From: Megalopta genalis | Taxonomy: Eukaryota; Arthropoda; Insecta; Hymenoptera; Halictidae | DNA length: 64,000 nt | NCBI RefSeq assembly: GCF_051020955.1 | Contig: NC_135018.1 | Location: 744,001-808,000 of the forward strand | Direction of reading: 5' to 3' | Shown: positions 24,795-37,636 of the stretch, piece after piece | Numbering within the stretch: the first letter of the stretch is position 1 | Layout of the letters: each line of letters begins with the position of its first letter | Made by a program: the position numbers and the translations under genes | The notes under the pieces: generated by a model | What the model was told of the DNA's origin: nothing | The model's database searches: none | Seen by the model: only the letters and a program-made list of their open reading frames with translations

Positions 24795-27700
24795 AGCGGT
24801 GCGCACCAAAATGTATTTTCTCTCGTAATGATTAATCGTAAGAAATGGTATATCAAATAATCGATAGAAACGACGCGGGAAATGTTATAATAATTGAGAA
24901 AATATAATAAAATAGAATAAATATTAAAATAATTATTTCCAGGGTATCTTAACAAAATACTGTTTCAATTAATACCTGTCTTTATCGCAATGCAAATAAT
25001 TATTTTCAATGCATGTACTTATATCTCTACGAAGTCGAATAAATCTTGAGATATTATTTCGCGCATTATTATTATTATATTATATTGTTATATCATTATA
25101 TTATTATATTATTATATTATTTTCATAAACTATTACCAATAGTTTTGCAAATATTTTAACCTAGATCTGGTCATATTTAGAGTAGCCTAGCACTGCAGGA
25201 CATCTGAAGTATGAATATTCACCAATTACAAGTAACCAGAGTTAGAGAACGTTATCTTTTATTCCATAATTTAATAGAATCGTCAATTTGGATGGCATCG
25301 GTCACGGGATAAAGCAAAATCAGCCGATTCCGTCTTCTCCGATCGTTGCAGAGAATTGGGTCTGTCGTGTTACAAAACCCTGCGAACGGGAAGCTTGTTC
25401 GATCCCGTTAAGCGAGGAAATAATAACGATTAAAAAGTACACAGCGTTCGTGGCAGGCCTTGCGGATCGTTGGCCAACCCCCGTACAAAGTATAACAAAG
25501 TTTTGCAACGTAACAGTCATGGAATCCCGGCGTGGGCGTGGCGCGTTATTAATATTTCGCCCGGAAAACGTCCGCTCAGTCGTTCCAAGAAATTAAACGG
25601 ATGGCATCATTTGGCAAAAGTTGCACCGTTATGTTTGGCCAGCGTGTGCAAGGTAGTCTGGTGATATTACGCCGACCTATCCGTGCTCTTTCTCCGTTCC
25701 ACCACCAACTGGCGCCCCCTTTTCGCCAGACGATGTTCTCCGCACACTCCAACACCCTCGAAGAAAAGTGCTTCCACTCCATGTTAGAAAAAGAAAAGGC
25801 GAAAGTGCGGGGACCGTGGACGATGTAAAGAGGACACGAAGAGAAAGAGCAACCACAATTTCCCCGCACAATCATGTCTCTCTGCGGACGCGGCGGGGAC
25901 ACGAGGGGGGGAGGTGGGGACCCAGACGTTACGGCGAGGGGGGAACGGAGAGGGAGAAGTTTTTGCGACGGTCAAAGCTGACCGCAGCGCTGGACACAGC
26001 AATACCGAGTTCCCAGTTTGGCATTTTACGAAGCCATTCGAACAAGATGGTGCGTGATAATGGCGCCTTATAGGGGAAAAGCAATTTCTGTCTGCAGATC
26101 CGTGCTGTACCCGGCTCGCCTCGAGCTCCGTGCTCGATGTACGTTACGACGTGCCGCAGATACGTCGATTCTCACCTCTTAACGGAACGTCTAATATTCC
26201 AGCCAGTTGGTCTTTCTCGAATTTTGCGGGCCAGATACCGATTAGCGGCTCTCGATATTTTCACGGAATTTTCTCATGTACACGCGGACCGTTACGCGCC
26301 GCCCCGGCGCTCGTTTCGCTTCCGAAAACTCGTTCGGCGGCTTTTAATTTTTATTACAGCGAACGCTTCTCCTGGTTTTTCATCGACGGACTGCGGATCC
26401 CGGCGGGTTTCCGGCAAAATTTGGTTTAAAACGCGCGCAAACCTCGACGCTATTTTTACCGTCGAAAGACGACCTTTAAATAATTTCCATTAAAACGCTA
26501 TTTTTGCCAAAGGGGTTGAAGCGCATCTTTTAATAATTTTTCATAGAAATTTTTTCCCGTCTTCTTTTTCCCTGTTTTCCGTGCACGGATATTACGAAAT
26601 GTCCGTAAAAATAGGGTGAAAGCAGTTTAAAACGCGATTGTATTTGTTTTAATCTATTAGGCTGATTAAGGGAAGAATGAACGAATTTGTTTTCTGGCAT
26701 AATTAACTTTATAATTATCGAATAGGACGTATTAAAGTTTTCTATTGAAAAATGAACAAAATAGAGTATGATAAAAATGATTACGCCCGAGAACAAACCT
26801 GTATTTAATCTCCGAAGTTATAATTACAGAAACGTGTTCTGAATAAATTGTGTAAGATTTTAATACGAACCGATATACGGAGTATTAAAATTGATCTCTC
26901 TGCTTCCTTTAAAAAGAGCTCCGGAATATCGTTCTTCTTATTTATAGTGCGCACGATTTAAGCTAAAATTACATCTTTTTAGGAAATAATTTATTTAGTG
27001 ATTGCGCGAGCTCGGGAGGAAGTTGCACAATTTCGCGAATCGCGCGAAATCGCTTTGTGGATGCGGCTCGTTCGAGAAAACATAAAAGATCGCGGATTCC
27101 GAGGATGCTGTCTAAAAACGACCGAAACGTCGGATTCGTCGGTGGAAACTCAATTAACGTCGGTGTCGCCGAAACCGTCTCCGAGCAGCGACGAAACATA
27201 AAATAAGTCTGACATTCTTGAACGGGGAAGAAAGGGCAACGAAGGCTTTTAGCGTGAGTCTAGTTTACGAGTGTCGGCTACGAGCATTTGTTACGTGACA
27301 GCTCTCGGCCGTCGTCGCATGGAAAGAGCAATGCGTAATATTTCTCCTGCAGTCGACGGAACGACGCCTACGTTTCGGCTCCAGCCATAAATCCGCCATT
27401 TATATCGTGCGGATGATGTGTTTATCTTTTATCGACGATATAAATATTCAGATCCCGCGGACGGAGCTTGCATCATCGACGTTGAAACTAATAGAAGGCT
27501 TCCGTTCGCGCAGGAGCGCTCGGAAGGCGAGGGGTAAATTCGCTCGAAAAACTGTAAGACGCGCTCCGCCGCGGGAATAAATCTCGCCGTGAAACGAAAT
27601 AAATGTCTCTCGATCGCGTATCCGTGTAATCCTTTTACATAATTTATGAGAATCCACGACGAGGATAAACCTGATCTTTACACACTTCTGAGGCACGAAC

Positions 27701-28334
27701 GGCGGCGCTGATTTATCGTTTCCATCAACCGACCCGTATAAAATTAGACGGGTCTCATAACGCCTGTGTTATGGCAGAGACATAAAATTCAGCGGATCTA
27801 CGAATTTATCAATCGACAAATATACGCGATTATCCGACGACGACGGCGAAAGTATCAATTGGACGTGGTAATCCGCGGTCGATAATACAATTACAATCTG
27901 TAAACCGTATCTATAATCTGCGCGCGAGAAAAAAGAAACTGCTTTAACATGGCATCGTCTAACCTAATCGACGACATTTGGCTGCGCAACGATTTTTATT
28001 CATGGAACCGCCGATCGTAACAACGCAAAATTTGGCAGCCGCTTTCGAGAGAGCCCGCTAAAGGGTTAAAATATTCGCGCAGAGAAACGAACCCAGCCGA
28101 GAAGCGATCCAAAGTTAGCCTAGGGTTAGCCTTGACCCGGTCTATATCGAGTCTGTGCTCAGCCTAGACCCAGAACCTAAAACATCAAATTTATAGGTTC
28201 TGCGGTTTCCGGGCGTATTTGCTGCATCGCATGTGTGCGGGTTTACTTATCAGCTTGATGCACGTGCATTCACCGACGAGTGTATGCATTCACGAAACCT
28301 TTCGTATTTACTGGGACGCGTCTACGGACACGTT
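24795..28334. other. No recognisable gene
   Basis: Many overlapping frames on both strands at 25.3-26.5 kb (up to about 118 codons) reflect locally high GC rather than recognisable proteins. A small TTA/TATTA microsatellite lies at about 25065-25125. No RNA gene or transposon end was recognised. Confidence 0.45.
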
Positions 28335-28440
28335 GCAGCCGTGTGCGCGCATCCGTGTGCGTCTGTGAGCATCTGAACGTATCTGTATGCATCTGTGTGT
28401 AACCGAGCGTATCTGTGCTCGCGCGCGCGCGCGCGCGCGT
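28335..28440. repeat. Diverged CATCTGTG minisatellite ending in (CG)n
   Basis: Short units resembling GCATCTGTGTG and CGTATCTGTATG repeat imperfectly across about 85 bases. They lead into about ten alternating GC dinucleotides at 28418-28439, followed by TGTATAT. Alternating purine-pyrimidine sequence of this kind can adopt Z-DNA. Confidence 0.8.
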
Positions 28441-28616
28441 GTATATCGTGCGGGGGAAGCGAAAGCAACGACCGTAGAAAGATTTTCGACATAGCCGGAC
28501 AAATCGGTGGAGCTGAGTAGGTAACACCGTTGGTTGGCCACGAGCACGTGACCAACCACTTCATATCCGATCGTATAAAGCGGGACGCGGACGTACCCTC
28601 CGCCGGTCCTCGCCGC

Positions 28617-28625
28617 TATATAAGG
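28617..28625 (+). promoter_or_regulatory. Strong TATA-box match
   Basis: TATATAAGG lies in otherwise GC-rich sequence. It sits about 175 bases after the (CG)n tract and 85 bases before the first ATG (28702) of a 240-codon open frame. No clear initiator is visible 28-32 bases downstream. Confidence 0.3.
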
Positions 28626-28701
28626 TCCCTCACGAAAACTTTGCCCGACCTCCCCAGCGAGTTGCCTCCACACGTTTATAACCTTTTCCACTCTGCGCGA
28701 T

Positions 28702-29094
28702 ATGTCTCGGAGCCTCCTCCGGCCGGCTCTCCGATCTCTACGACTCGCGGCCGGGTTCGACGAATGGGACGAAGAAGGTGGCGGCCCCGGCGGAGGGGCG
28801 AAGATAGAGGCCGGGAGGGGCGCAGGGTGGCCGAAGGGTGGGAAGGCTACCAGATATAAATTTCCTGATATTCGACCGTTCGTGTCGTTTGAAATGGGGC
28901 AGTTTTCTCGGGACCTAATGGTTATTGCCTTTCTCGGTGGACATATTGCGTTCCATCCAGTGCAATGTGTGCGGCCGATATATCAGAGCTCTTCGCTCTC
29001 TTGGGTCGAGCTCTCTCGGATAAGGGTGGCTGTTCGCCGGGGAGTGGCGGAGGGGCCGGGGGGAGTGGACACGGAGAGAGAAAGAGAGACAGAG

Positions 29095-29125
<31 letters not shown>

Positions 29126-29424
29126 CGCTGGAGGAAGGAAGAAACCGGTGGACAGAGAGGAATAGATCCGGCGATACGGCGAAAGAGGGGAGCGGGGAGT
29201 ACCGAGGAGGAGAGAGGAGGAGAGCGGCGGAGAGCGGCGGAGAGCGGAGGAGAGAGAGAAGCGAAGAGGAGAGAGGAGGAGAGAAGAGAGGAGGAGAGAG
29301 AGGAGGAGAGATGTCGACCGCGCAGTTACCGGAAACCCCTCCGCAACGGAGCAGCAGTCCGCTTGGTGGTCGTGCCCTGCCAGACTGCAGACGGGAAGTG
29401 GCCGAGGTGTGGCCGCGGAGTTGA
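28702..29424 (+). CDS. Unrecognised 240-codon open frame after a TATA box
   Basis: This is the longest ATG-started frame in the window. The first 110 or so residues are not repetitive: they open MSRSLLRPALRSLRLAAGF, continue through a Gly-rich piece, and include a hydrophobic stretch (LMVIAFLGGHIAFHPVQ, about residues 72-88). From about residue 125 the frame runs through the (GA)n tract and becomes Arg/Glu repeats, which reflects base composition. No known domain is seen, and most of the length is explained by the absence of stops in polypurine DNA. A long frame also exists on the opposite strand. It is probably not a real gene; the TATA box and the position of the first ATG are the only support. 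Confidence 0.12.
29060..29312. repeat. Polypurine tract, (GA)n to (GGA)n
   Basis: The plus strand is strongly biased to G and A over about 250 bases. It begins with (GA)n, becomes mixed, and ends with GGAGA and GAGCGGC units at about 29200-29312. Such purine mirror repeats can form triplex (H-DNA). It opens spurious frames on both strands. Confidence 0.85.
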
Positions 29425-29540
29425 ATTATTACAAGCTGCCCCGACATTCATACAGGATGCATGCCCCAGCCCGTGCCCGTAAATCTTCACCGCTACGTCA
29501 GTCCTTGACTTTGCACGCCGCCTGCCGCCGGCTGATGTTA

Positions 29541-29660
29541 TTATCGTTGGCTTAAGCGCGAATTGAATAACGCGCCTCGCGTTCGCCTCCTCGCATTGAC
29601 GAGGGGTTAAGTGATTTTCACCCCATTACTCCAGCTACGATGCCTTATCCCGCGGACAGA
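29541..29660. repeat. Diverged duplicated block, copy A
   Basis: TTATCGTTGGCTTAAGC at 29541 and GACGAGGGGTTAAGTGATTT followed by TCACCCCATTA at 29598 recur, in the same order and orientation, at 30965 and 31014. The spacing differs by 8 bases. The GTGA-TTT-TCAC core flanked by GGGG and CCCC can form a small hairpin. The function is unknown. Confidence 0.6.
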
Positions 29661-29925
29661 AATCGCGCCGCGATAGTCGGGATAGTCCTCGACCGTTATC
29701 CAGCAATCCTGCAACATCTACACCGGTAAATGGATCGCGCGGTGGGTCTCGAAACGTTCGATCTATCGCAACTTTTACCGTCTCTCGATGATCTCGACCA
29801 GGCAAAAATTTAACCTAACCACGGAACGCTTTTCAGAGTGCAGAAGATAATCGTTGATTTTATTGCTTCATAAAAATGTTGTTGAATATTTTTATCGCTG
29901 TTCGACGGGTCGATGTTTCTTGATA

Positions 29926-30131
29926 CAGTAATGTCTCCCTAATTGACGCTCGGATTGTCCACGAAGATGGACAATTTGGGAAGAGGAGATACGATTGTTC
30001 GAGCCTTGCGGTTTATTTTTAGACTTATTATTATTAAAAAACGAGCCGCAAGGCTCGAATAATCGCGTCCCCTCTTCCCAAATTACCTATTTTAGTGCAC
30101 AATTTAGGCGACAATTAGGGAAACATTACCG
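29926..30131. mobile_element. P1 MITE, full copy
   Basis: TA precedes CAGTAATGTCTCCC and TA follows GGGAAACATTACCG. Left arm GAGGAGATACGATTGTTCGA and right arm CGAATAATCGCGTCCCCTCT are complementary across a short AT-rich loop. The length is 206 bp. There is no coding capacity. Confidence 0.92.
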
Positions 30132-30542
30132 TATAACCGAACGAACTTCGAAATATTTATTTAATATGAATCGAAATTAATACGAATGAGATGGTAAAGC
30201 TGGAACGTGTGTCTATTATGGTACGTTGAAACACTGATATTAGAACAAACATTTTCTTTACAATCGCATGACAGTATTTGCGCGAGCAAATCTATAGAGA
30301 ACAATGTTCAAAAATATGCTCTACATTCTATCGTATCGTTTGTACTTATCGTTTCACGACGGCGGTGTTTCATAATAGGTACTTTTACTTCAAATCCTTG
30401 ATTTTCTAATGTACCAAACTTTCGGGACAGTAACACTATTTATTCGAACTTATTTAGAAACGTGTTACTATACAAGTATACTGAAGTCGACTGTCGTCGC
30501 TTTTTGCAACGGTTTCGTGACGATTCTCTTTTTTTCAAACTA
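30132..30542. other. No recognisable gene
   Basis: This is a spacer between two P1 copies with only short unrecognised frames. Confidence 0.5.
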
Positions 30543-30723
30543 CAGTAAATTCTTCAGCTTGTAAACACAAATGAACAATTCGGGAACAACATGATTATTC
30601 GTGTCTTCGCGACTCGTTTTTACAGTTACCGATCGTCAAGAATTATAAAAACTGAAACGTAGAAAGTTTCGGAGAAATGAAACGAATAAAAATATCGGAG
30701 ACAATTAGGGAGAATTTTTACCG
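30543..30723. mobile_element. P1 MITE, diverged copy
   Basis: The copy starts after TA as CAGTAAATTCTTCAGC and goes through CTTGTAAACACAAATGAACA and GATTATTCGTGTCTTCGCGA. It folds back weakly through AAAAACTGAAACG and closes with ACAATTAGGGAGAATTTTTA. It belongs to the CTTGTAAACA subtype and is more degraded than the neighbouring copy at 29926. Confidence 0.6.
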
Positions 30724-30964
30724 CGCTTCTCAAGGGTTGTGCACTGTTCAACGTCTCGTTGCAAACAATGCGTACGAATATCTATCTAAATGCACGTGCA
30801 CGTGTGCGCGTACACCTCTATGTCCATTATTTATTTGCCGAGCTGTTAACCGTTTTGTATGCAACTACGGAGAAACTGCCGCCTTGACTACTTTTAATCA
30901 GTATTATCGATTATCGAAGCCGATAGCGGCACCAAGTAATAACAGTAACTCAACCGTGCTGTCG

Positions 30965-31085
30965 TTATCCGTGGCTTAAGCAGGAATTGTATATCGTACA
31001 GTTAGGTTACACCGACGAGGGGTTCAGTGATTTTCACCCCATTAACTAGAACGTGTTACTCAACCCAGCAGACGGATCCCGGTAA
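30965..31085. repeat. Diverged duplicated block, copy B
   Basis: This is the partner of the block at 29541-29660: TTATCCGTGGCTTAAGC, then GACGAGGGGTTCAGTGATTT followed by TCACCCCATTA. A weaker match continues downstream (CCCAGCAGACGGATCCCGG against CCCGCGGACAGAAATCGCG). The two lie 1.42 kb apart in direct orientation. Confidence 0.6.
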
Positions 31086-33495
31086 CTATCTAGCCCCTCC
31101 CCCCCTACCTCCCCCTCCTAACGCTACACCGTAATATTATCAAGACGTCGCGCGTTTCCTTGATTTAATTGCGGCACTGAATTTTTCATACAAAAGCCGC
31201 CTCCGGATTATCCAGTTATGCCTGTGGAAACATGTTCCGCAAATAGACGCGAGCGAAAAATGTTGTTGCGAATGTAAGTGCATCGGAGGTTTACGAGGAA
31301 GTTGTAGAAAAATGAGAAATTATAATCGACTGGTTCTTCGCGACGCGACGCAGATATTATGGTGCTAAATTTTCGATTTTTTTTCCAGTCCGGTAAACAA
31401 GGATTAACACGTGTTACAAATTAATGCGTTTCGCGAAATTAATGCGTTTCTTCGACGCGCGATCGACAAATTAATGAACGTTATTGCTTGTCGTAAATGC
31501 AATCTTTATCGGCACGATATTCTTTTCCTATTCTCGATGTTCGGTGTTCGTACACCTTTTAAAACGCTATAACTATTTTGAAACTGGACCAAGCGACTCG
31601 AATTTTTTTTTCTTCTAGAAGCGAAAGGCATTTTTTAAATGTTTATTATATAGGTTTTTCTTATAGCCAGATTCTTATTTAGTTTCTCGTCATCCCAAGT
31701 AATAGCAAAATTAAAAGAAAGGCATTTTAGTCATCGTCCGGCAGACCAGTTCCTCTTCTAAAAATAAATTCGAGCGATTTAGTCGAGTTTTAAAAAAGTT
31801 ATTATATATTGCACGCCACTGTGCGTGTTCTCTTGTGTAATAAAGACAATTGCGCGCGCTGACTAAACGCGGTTCATCCGACATCTCTAATTCGTGTTTC
31901 GACAATGTCGACTAAACTTACGAATTATGATACAAATCCCAGTTGACGTGCGGCAAATTAAATGGGTTCTACCATTAACACTTCGCCGGGGTCTAATGAA
32001 ATATTTATGAAACGGTATTGAAACGTACGACATGTTCACCCGGCAATCTTGGATGTTTTACACGCGGCGTAATGCAGAATGTGGAATGCGAACATTTATT
32101 AATCGCGCTATTAATACTTCGAAAGTCTGAAATTCTTATTCGAATGTGTCGAGCGCGCGTTGAGCGGAATTATTCGTCCGGGCAATTTACCTTGCATTAG
32201 TCGTTCTAGTCCGTGGCGTCTGAAAAATCGTCAACTATCATAATGTTCGGCCCCGCAGCAAATAAATAACAAGGTGACTGCGCGACAGGCAATTAAATAC
32301 GTCGACTAGTTCTAATCAATTGCGTGAAATTATTGCCAACCTTAATGATACAGGCTCGCAACCGCATGCGTTTGGCAACCGTACCCATTTCTATAAATCA
32401 CTCTCGTACGTTTGTTTGCGTAAATCAAGCAACAGTCTTCTCTTGTTCCGCCCGACATCTCGTGACACGTCAAAAGTAACAAACTATGAACGCTTGTGCA
32501 CAGTTTAATTCTTGCAAGACAAATTCAAGTTGGAAAACGGTTTTCCTCGCCGGCCACGAAATTTCGCAACCGCAAAAATGTCGGTTTCATTCATGAAATG
32601 TACATTTGATAACGTCACGATTCTAAGACCACGCAAAAATGTTCAGTTTGTATACAGAAGGGTTGATACAATAATGAGCGAAACGGAAAAACTTTTGAAA
32701 CAAGGAAGACAGCAAATTATTGTTATAATTTCGTTTCAATTTTACGTTAAATTTTTCTGTATATTTCTGTACGATTATTTAATTTTATCTCTGTTCAATT
32801 ATTTTCTGTATAATTATTCTATATAATTAGTTTTCTTCTATGTTTCTCTTTTTTAGCGAATAGAAATTCCTTTCTTTTTTTAAATATCATTTCTCGATGC
32901 AATCTCAAATATGGCATACTTCATTCGTTACTATATGAAAAAACCTGAGAATGTTTGAGTGGCTGAGATCGTCCATAAATTCATAATCGCCTAATTTTCT
33001 GTTTATACCGTTAACAAGTATCTAGCAAAATCGCGGCGCGATATTGAAAATATGACAAGCTTTTTGCTGAACGCGGGGGCCAGATTGTTTGAAGGTACTC
33101 ATATGCGGCGCGAATGAAAAAACGATCCCGAGGGAAAGTATCAAGGGACGGTAGTATCGGGTTAGGCAGATTCCAGCAATCCAGTAGGAAATACCATACA
33201 ATTTCGAGTTCTACCATGGAATAGGACTGAAGCGTCGAATCGGGATGCCGAGCACGTATCGACAACCTGGTCACCAACACGCTCAATGGCAATCCCAAAT
33301 AAAAAGAAAGGAGAAAGACATTGCATTCTCCGTAACCACGACCTGCCGCCGCCTCTACATTTCTTCTCCTTCTGCCTGGTACCGGTACGAGTGCTTTTAC
33401 AACGGTCAGCGCTCTCTGATGCTTGAACAAATCTAACCGACAACTCCTCGCATGCAGTCCAATTTAACTAAATCCTTTCCGCTTTTCCTCCGCAA
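31086..33495. other. No recognisable gene
   Basis: A C-rich stretch (CCCCTCCCCCCCTACC) lies at about 31095-31130. Open frames are short or overlap on opposite strands (largest about 139 codons, minus, 33011-33430) and show no recognisable domain. Confidence 0.45.
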
Positions 33496-33499
33496 CGGT

Positions 33500-33548
<49 letters not shown>

Positions 33549-33560
33549 AAGAGAGATGGA
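33496..33560. repeat. (GA)n microsatellite
   Basis: A near-perfect run of GA dinucleotides is followed by further purine-rich sequence to about 33660. The overlapping Arg/Glu and Ser/Leu frames on the two strands are artefacts of the repeat. Confidence 0.92.
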
Positions 33561-33995
33561 GAGAGAAGACCGTTCGTGTGCAAGAGGGCGAGCAAGAGAG
33601 GACGTGCGAAAGGGAAGTGTGCAGGACAGGAAAGGACAGGGAGGGAGAAGCCATACGTGAAGATAAGATTGGAAAAGTTGTATGAGGGGCAACTTTAACA
33701 GCTATATAACCATTACGGTGCCGATAAAGTGGAATCTAGTGTCTTAACGGTCTGGAACGAAATTCCGGATATAGCATCGTATATTCCAATAGAGTTAAAC
33801 ACGACGTTCAGATACTCGTTTCCGACTCGCCGCCGTGAAGAGTGTACACGCCGCTTTATTGTCCAATAGATCTGAAGGATCGCTATTCTCTGCCGGCGGG
33901 ACTTCTTCGGACACGTTTATGAATCCGTTTGTTGAATTATCCGATTTATCGGGCATCTCTCTTCGCAACGGAACACGGCGACGTTCGACACGCTA
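33561..33995. other. No recognisable gene
   Basis: Purine-rich sequence adjoins the GA tract, followed by a short frame at 33835-34086 that runs into the P2 fragment. Nothing was recognised. Confidence 0.45.
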
Positions 33996-34083
33996 CTCCA
34001 TTGGTCACTGGTTTTCGTTAACGACTCGCGAACGAAGCCGCGGATTGCAGTTTTGCCAAAGAAAAAAGTTACTTCGAACGAAA
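33996..34083. mobile_element. P2 MITE fragment, right arm
   Basis: CTCCATTGGTCACTGGTTTT is followed by CGTTAACGACTCGCGAACGA and GCCAAAGAAAAAAGTTACTT. These match the right arm of P2 (ATTGGTCAC, GTTAATAACTCG, AAGGAAAAAGTTGCTTCGAA). A possible end piece, TTTCGGGACACCTCG, lies separately at about 34202-34216. The copy is heavily degraded. Confidence 0.6.
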
Positions 34084-34219
34084 TGAGAAATAAAAATGAT
34101 CTCTAAAAATACAATCCAGAGCTTCGGTTGAACACAGGATTTTTCATAATGCTATCTTTTAATTTCCTGTAAACCTTAAAAAATAAGCTGTGCTTCGCGA
34201 GTTTCGGGACACCTCGTTT

Positions 34220-37200
34220 CGCAGTGTTTTCGGTAAAGTTGCATCGAAACGGTCGAATTCCATTCACCGTTTCCGATGGCGAAGCGTTTAAAACGCGGAC
34301 GCAAATAACGCGTATTAATCGATAAAGCGTTGTTTCCAACGCGTTTGAAATAAAACATGTTGTTATCGGTTGACGGACCGAACGCAGGCAAAGTTCGCTA
34401 ATTTCGCATTATAGCGGGTGTTGTTGGCGTAAATATAAAGAACGGTTGTACAGGGTAATACGTGTTTGTGCTGCAGGCTACGTTTGCCATAACTCACCTA
34501 TGGGACTGACAGCTTGCATAATACCCGCGAAATTGGTTTTATAAGACGACGCCAAGCACTGCTTCACAACAATGCCATAAACGCTCCGGGTAAATTACGA
34601 CTCAGTGGCGTAACATCGTCGGGAGGAAAGAACATTCACTCGGTTTAAATTTCGTTTAATTGTGTTAAGGATGGTTCGCGTTCGAATAATTGTCAACTAG
34701 GAATCATCTTGAATATCTGTTTCCTGAAAATAGACGATCGAATCGAACGATTGTTGTTCTTGGCGAGAGTAATTTCAACTTCGGTCGATAACACAGTATT
34801 AAACCGCATTTTGCTTTTTTCGGATTGTTTTTTGCGACACGTTTCATGCAACTATTTCGACTTAAACTTTCGAAAATAACCGCGTCTATTGTTATTCCTT
34901 GAAGTTTAATATTTTATGTGCTCATAATTTCACAACGTGGCCGGACAAAATGTGTCGGGAAGAACGCTATAATCGATAGAGAACATTATAATTTGTTGAA
35001 ATTATATTTCGCAGTCACGTGGATATAAAGTTATTAATAGAACGAATCCGTCTCTGATTTTTTATATGAAATCTATTTAATACTTTTAAGAAACACAAAT
35101 GAATAATAACTATCGCTGTATTTTACCTATTTACCCATAATTTTGTAACGAACACTTGTAAATAGGAACGACGCGTTAACAAAAATTATAATTAGTTGGA
35201 AACGAAAATCTCGTGCGATAAACTGCATGTGCAACGTATTGGCAGTTGTCACTTTTCGTGCAGCGCATTATTGTACGACTTTGGAAGTACTATTGCATTA
35301 TCATGCATCGTTTATTGTAGAAACGTCTGATATAATATTGCACGCGATACAGGAAATTGAACACCCTTCATGTGGACAGATATCATTTATGCATGTATGA
35401 ACTTCGCAGCAGCAATATCTGTTATTGATTCTACGTTTAGCATGTGCATTTACGTGTGACCGCTGTTAACATCTCCGAAGGGGCTGCGTTCGAAGAAAAG
35501 TGAAAATTTACAATTGAGAAGTATTGTAAAAACAGGAATCTGGTCGAAAGTAAGAGCATTATTTCTTTAATGCAACGCGAATGAAATTTTTCGTATCAAC
35601 GTACAAAGGAAATTTAACGATCAACAATTAGAATCGAAGGAAATTTCATTGCAACAATAAGAAAATTGGATATCGAACTAATGGAAACCGTATAAGTTTG
35701 AAATGAAAGGTTTTATTCGATTAAAAATCAAAGTCTCGGTGGAAAGTGATTTGACGATATTTAAACGACAACAGGGGCTACGTATAAACATTAATTAATT
35801 ATCCGAAGAGTGTTCCGGATAAAGAAGAAAATTCTCATACGCTTCGCACCGACCTTGTTTCGGTTTCTGTGGATAGTTCTTTCGACAAACCGAGAGCTTT
35901 GGTTTACGACTCATCAGCAGATAACATTGTCATGTTTCAGCAGCGAATCAAAGAGGCATGCCAACAAATGCGAACAACACCTGGCAATTTTCGGAGGGAG
36001 CCAGCATGCTTGCATTAATTTTAATACGCTCCGCCGAAGTTACACCCGCATGAAATATTCATTTTTACGAATAATTGGTTAAGCAGATCTCGTGAAATCA
36101 TGTATAAAATAAGAGATAAGAAATAAATATCGATAACGCGTATTTAGTCGACGCTATCGCTCCTCGTATCCGATTTAATTTCTGACAGAACGACGCGTCT
36201 AATAATAAATTGGAATCGACGCTCGATAGATCGAGACAGCGACAATTGTTATTTTAAAACTATTATCTCGCTGCGACGGGGCCGTTGTCTATCTTGGATC
36301 CGAAGCCGTCGATAAAATAAACAATCGGTGGACGAACAGCTTTGAAGTTTCTCCGACGCGGGACGATTGCAATTCTTATTGACAAACAGGTGTTATAACT
36401 CAGAGCAGGTGAAACGACGCGGCGGCCAGCGGTTCACACACAAAGAATTTCATTACTCACTGAGTTATAATCTCTCATATCATTGTTTTATGGCAGCACC
36501 ATAAACAATTCAGCCGCGCGGCAGTATTCACTTGCGGGGTAAGCAGATCTGAGCCGTGATTTACCGAAAGTCGTAAATTTTTTAACTTACTGCGGATTAG
36601 ATAGCGCCATCTGAATGTAAATTCATCCCGACAAAACTGTGCCAGCGCGCTACACAGTTACCAACAAAACTTTATTTTCCGGTTATAATGGAGTTTCAGC
36701 CTTTTATGCTTCAGATGCTACGCCAGTGAGCATCATTTACATAAGATAAATACTTTTGGACTGCAGCCCTGCTCTATTTAGCCAGCGGCGGCTTAACCTT
36801 ATTCACATTGTATATTTTACCCGGGTTAAATAAACTCCTGATTTTCCACTTAAAATACGAACGTTCCGAATTTGTTTGCCTACCGAAGGATACATTATTT
36901 ATTCATCGTCGATTGCAACGAGTATAATAATCGACTGTTTCGCTACAACGAGAATACAATTTTACGGGGAACGATTTCATTCCGATTTCTAGCAAATATA
37001 CACGTTTTATTGCGAGAAAATTTAACGCTTTTCGACGGTAGCGAAAAATGTATTATTTTTCTTCGTAGAATATCGACGTAATGAAATTGATATCGATAAA
37101 GCGAGCATAGCAAATATACCAGATATTTGTTTTCGAGAACAGAACAGGAGACGAATAATTATTTTGCATATATACATTTGTAATAATTATTTGCATATAT

Positions 37201-37511
37201 TTCGTTTCACCGTCATTATTTTGTTTCAAAATATCATATTAATTTATTGCAGTAATTCGTGTTGACATACCAATCGCAGCATCAAGACAAAAGACGATAA
37301 CGATGCAATCGCAACGGGCTTTTGTCATTAATCCAGGATTTACGAACGATAACATTTTTGTAACTTTCCGCAACATTACGTAAAAGTTCGACTCGCGTAA
37401 CATTCCGGAAGAAAGTATGTCATCTCTCGTCGAGCAATTTGTTCACCGCAACGATTAATAATCTTTGATAATCTTTTAGAATAAGATATTACAATAATAA
37501 TATATTTTTTA
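34220..37511. other. No recognisable gene
   Basis: This 3.3-kb stretch is AT-leaning with only short unrecognised frames, and no transposon end, RNA gene or notable tandem repeat was found. It is one of the quietest stretches of the window. Confidence 0.5.
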
Positions 37512-37636
37512 CAGCCGTTGACAATCGGTAACTATAAAAACGAATCGCAAAGCTCGGACTATCGTGTCTTCTTTTCCCAAATTGTCCATTTTTGTGTACG
37601 ATCTTAGCGTTAATTAGGGAAAACTAATCTTAATTA
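37512..37636. mobile_element. P1 MITE, right half only
   Basis: The loop GTTGACAATCGGTAACTATA is followed by the right arm AAACGAATCGCAAAGCTCGG and CCCAAATTGTCCATTTTTGT, ending AATTAGGGAAAACTAATC. The left arm is replaced by AT-rich sequence. It directly adjoins a full copy that starts at 37637. Confidence 0.75.
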
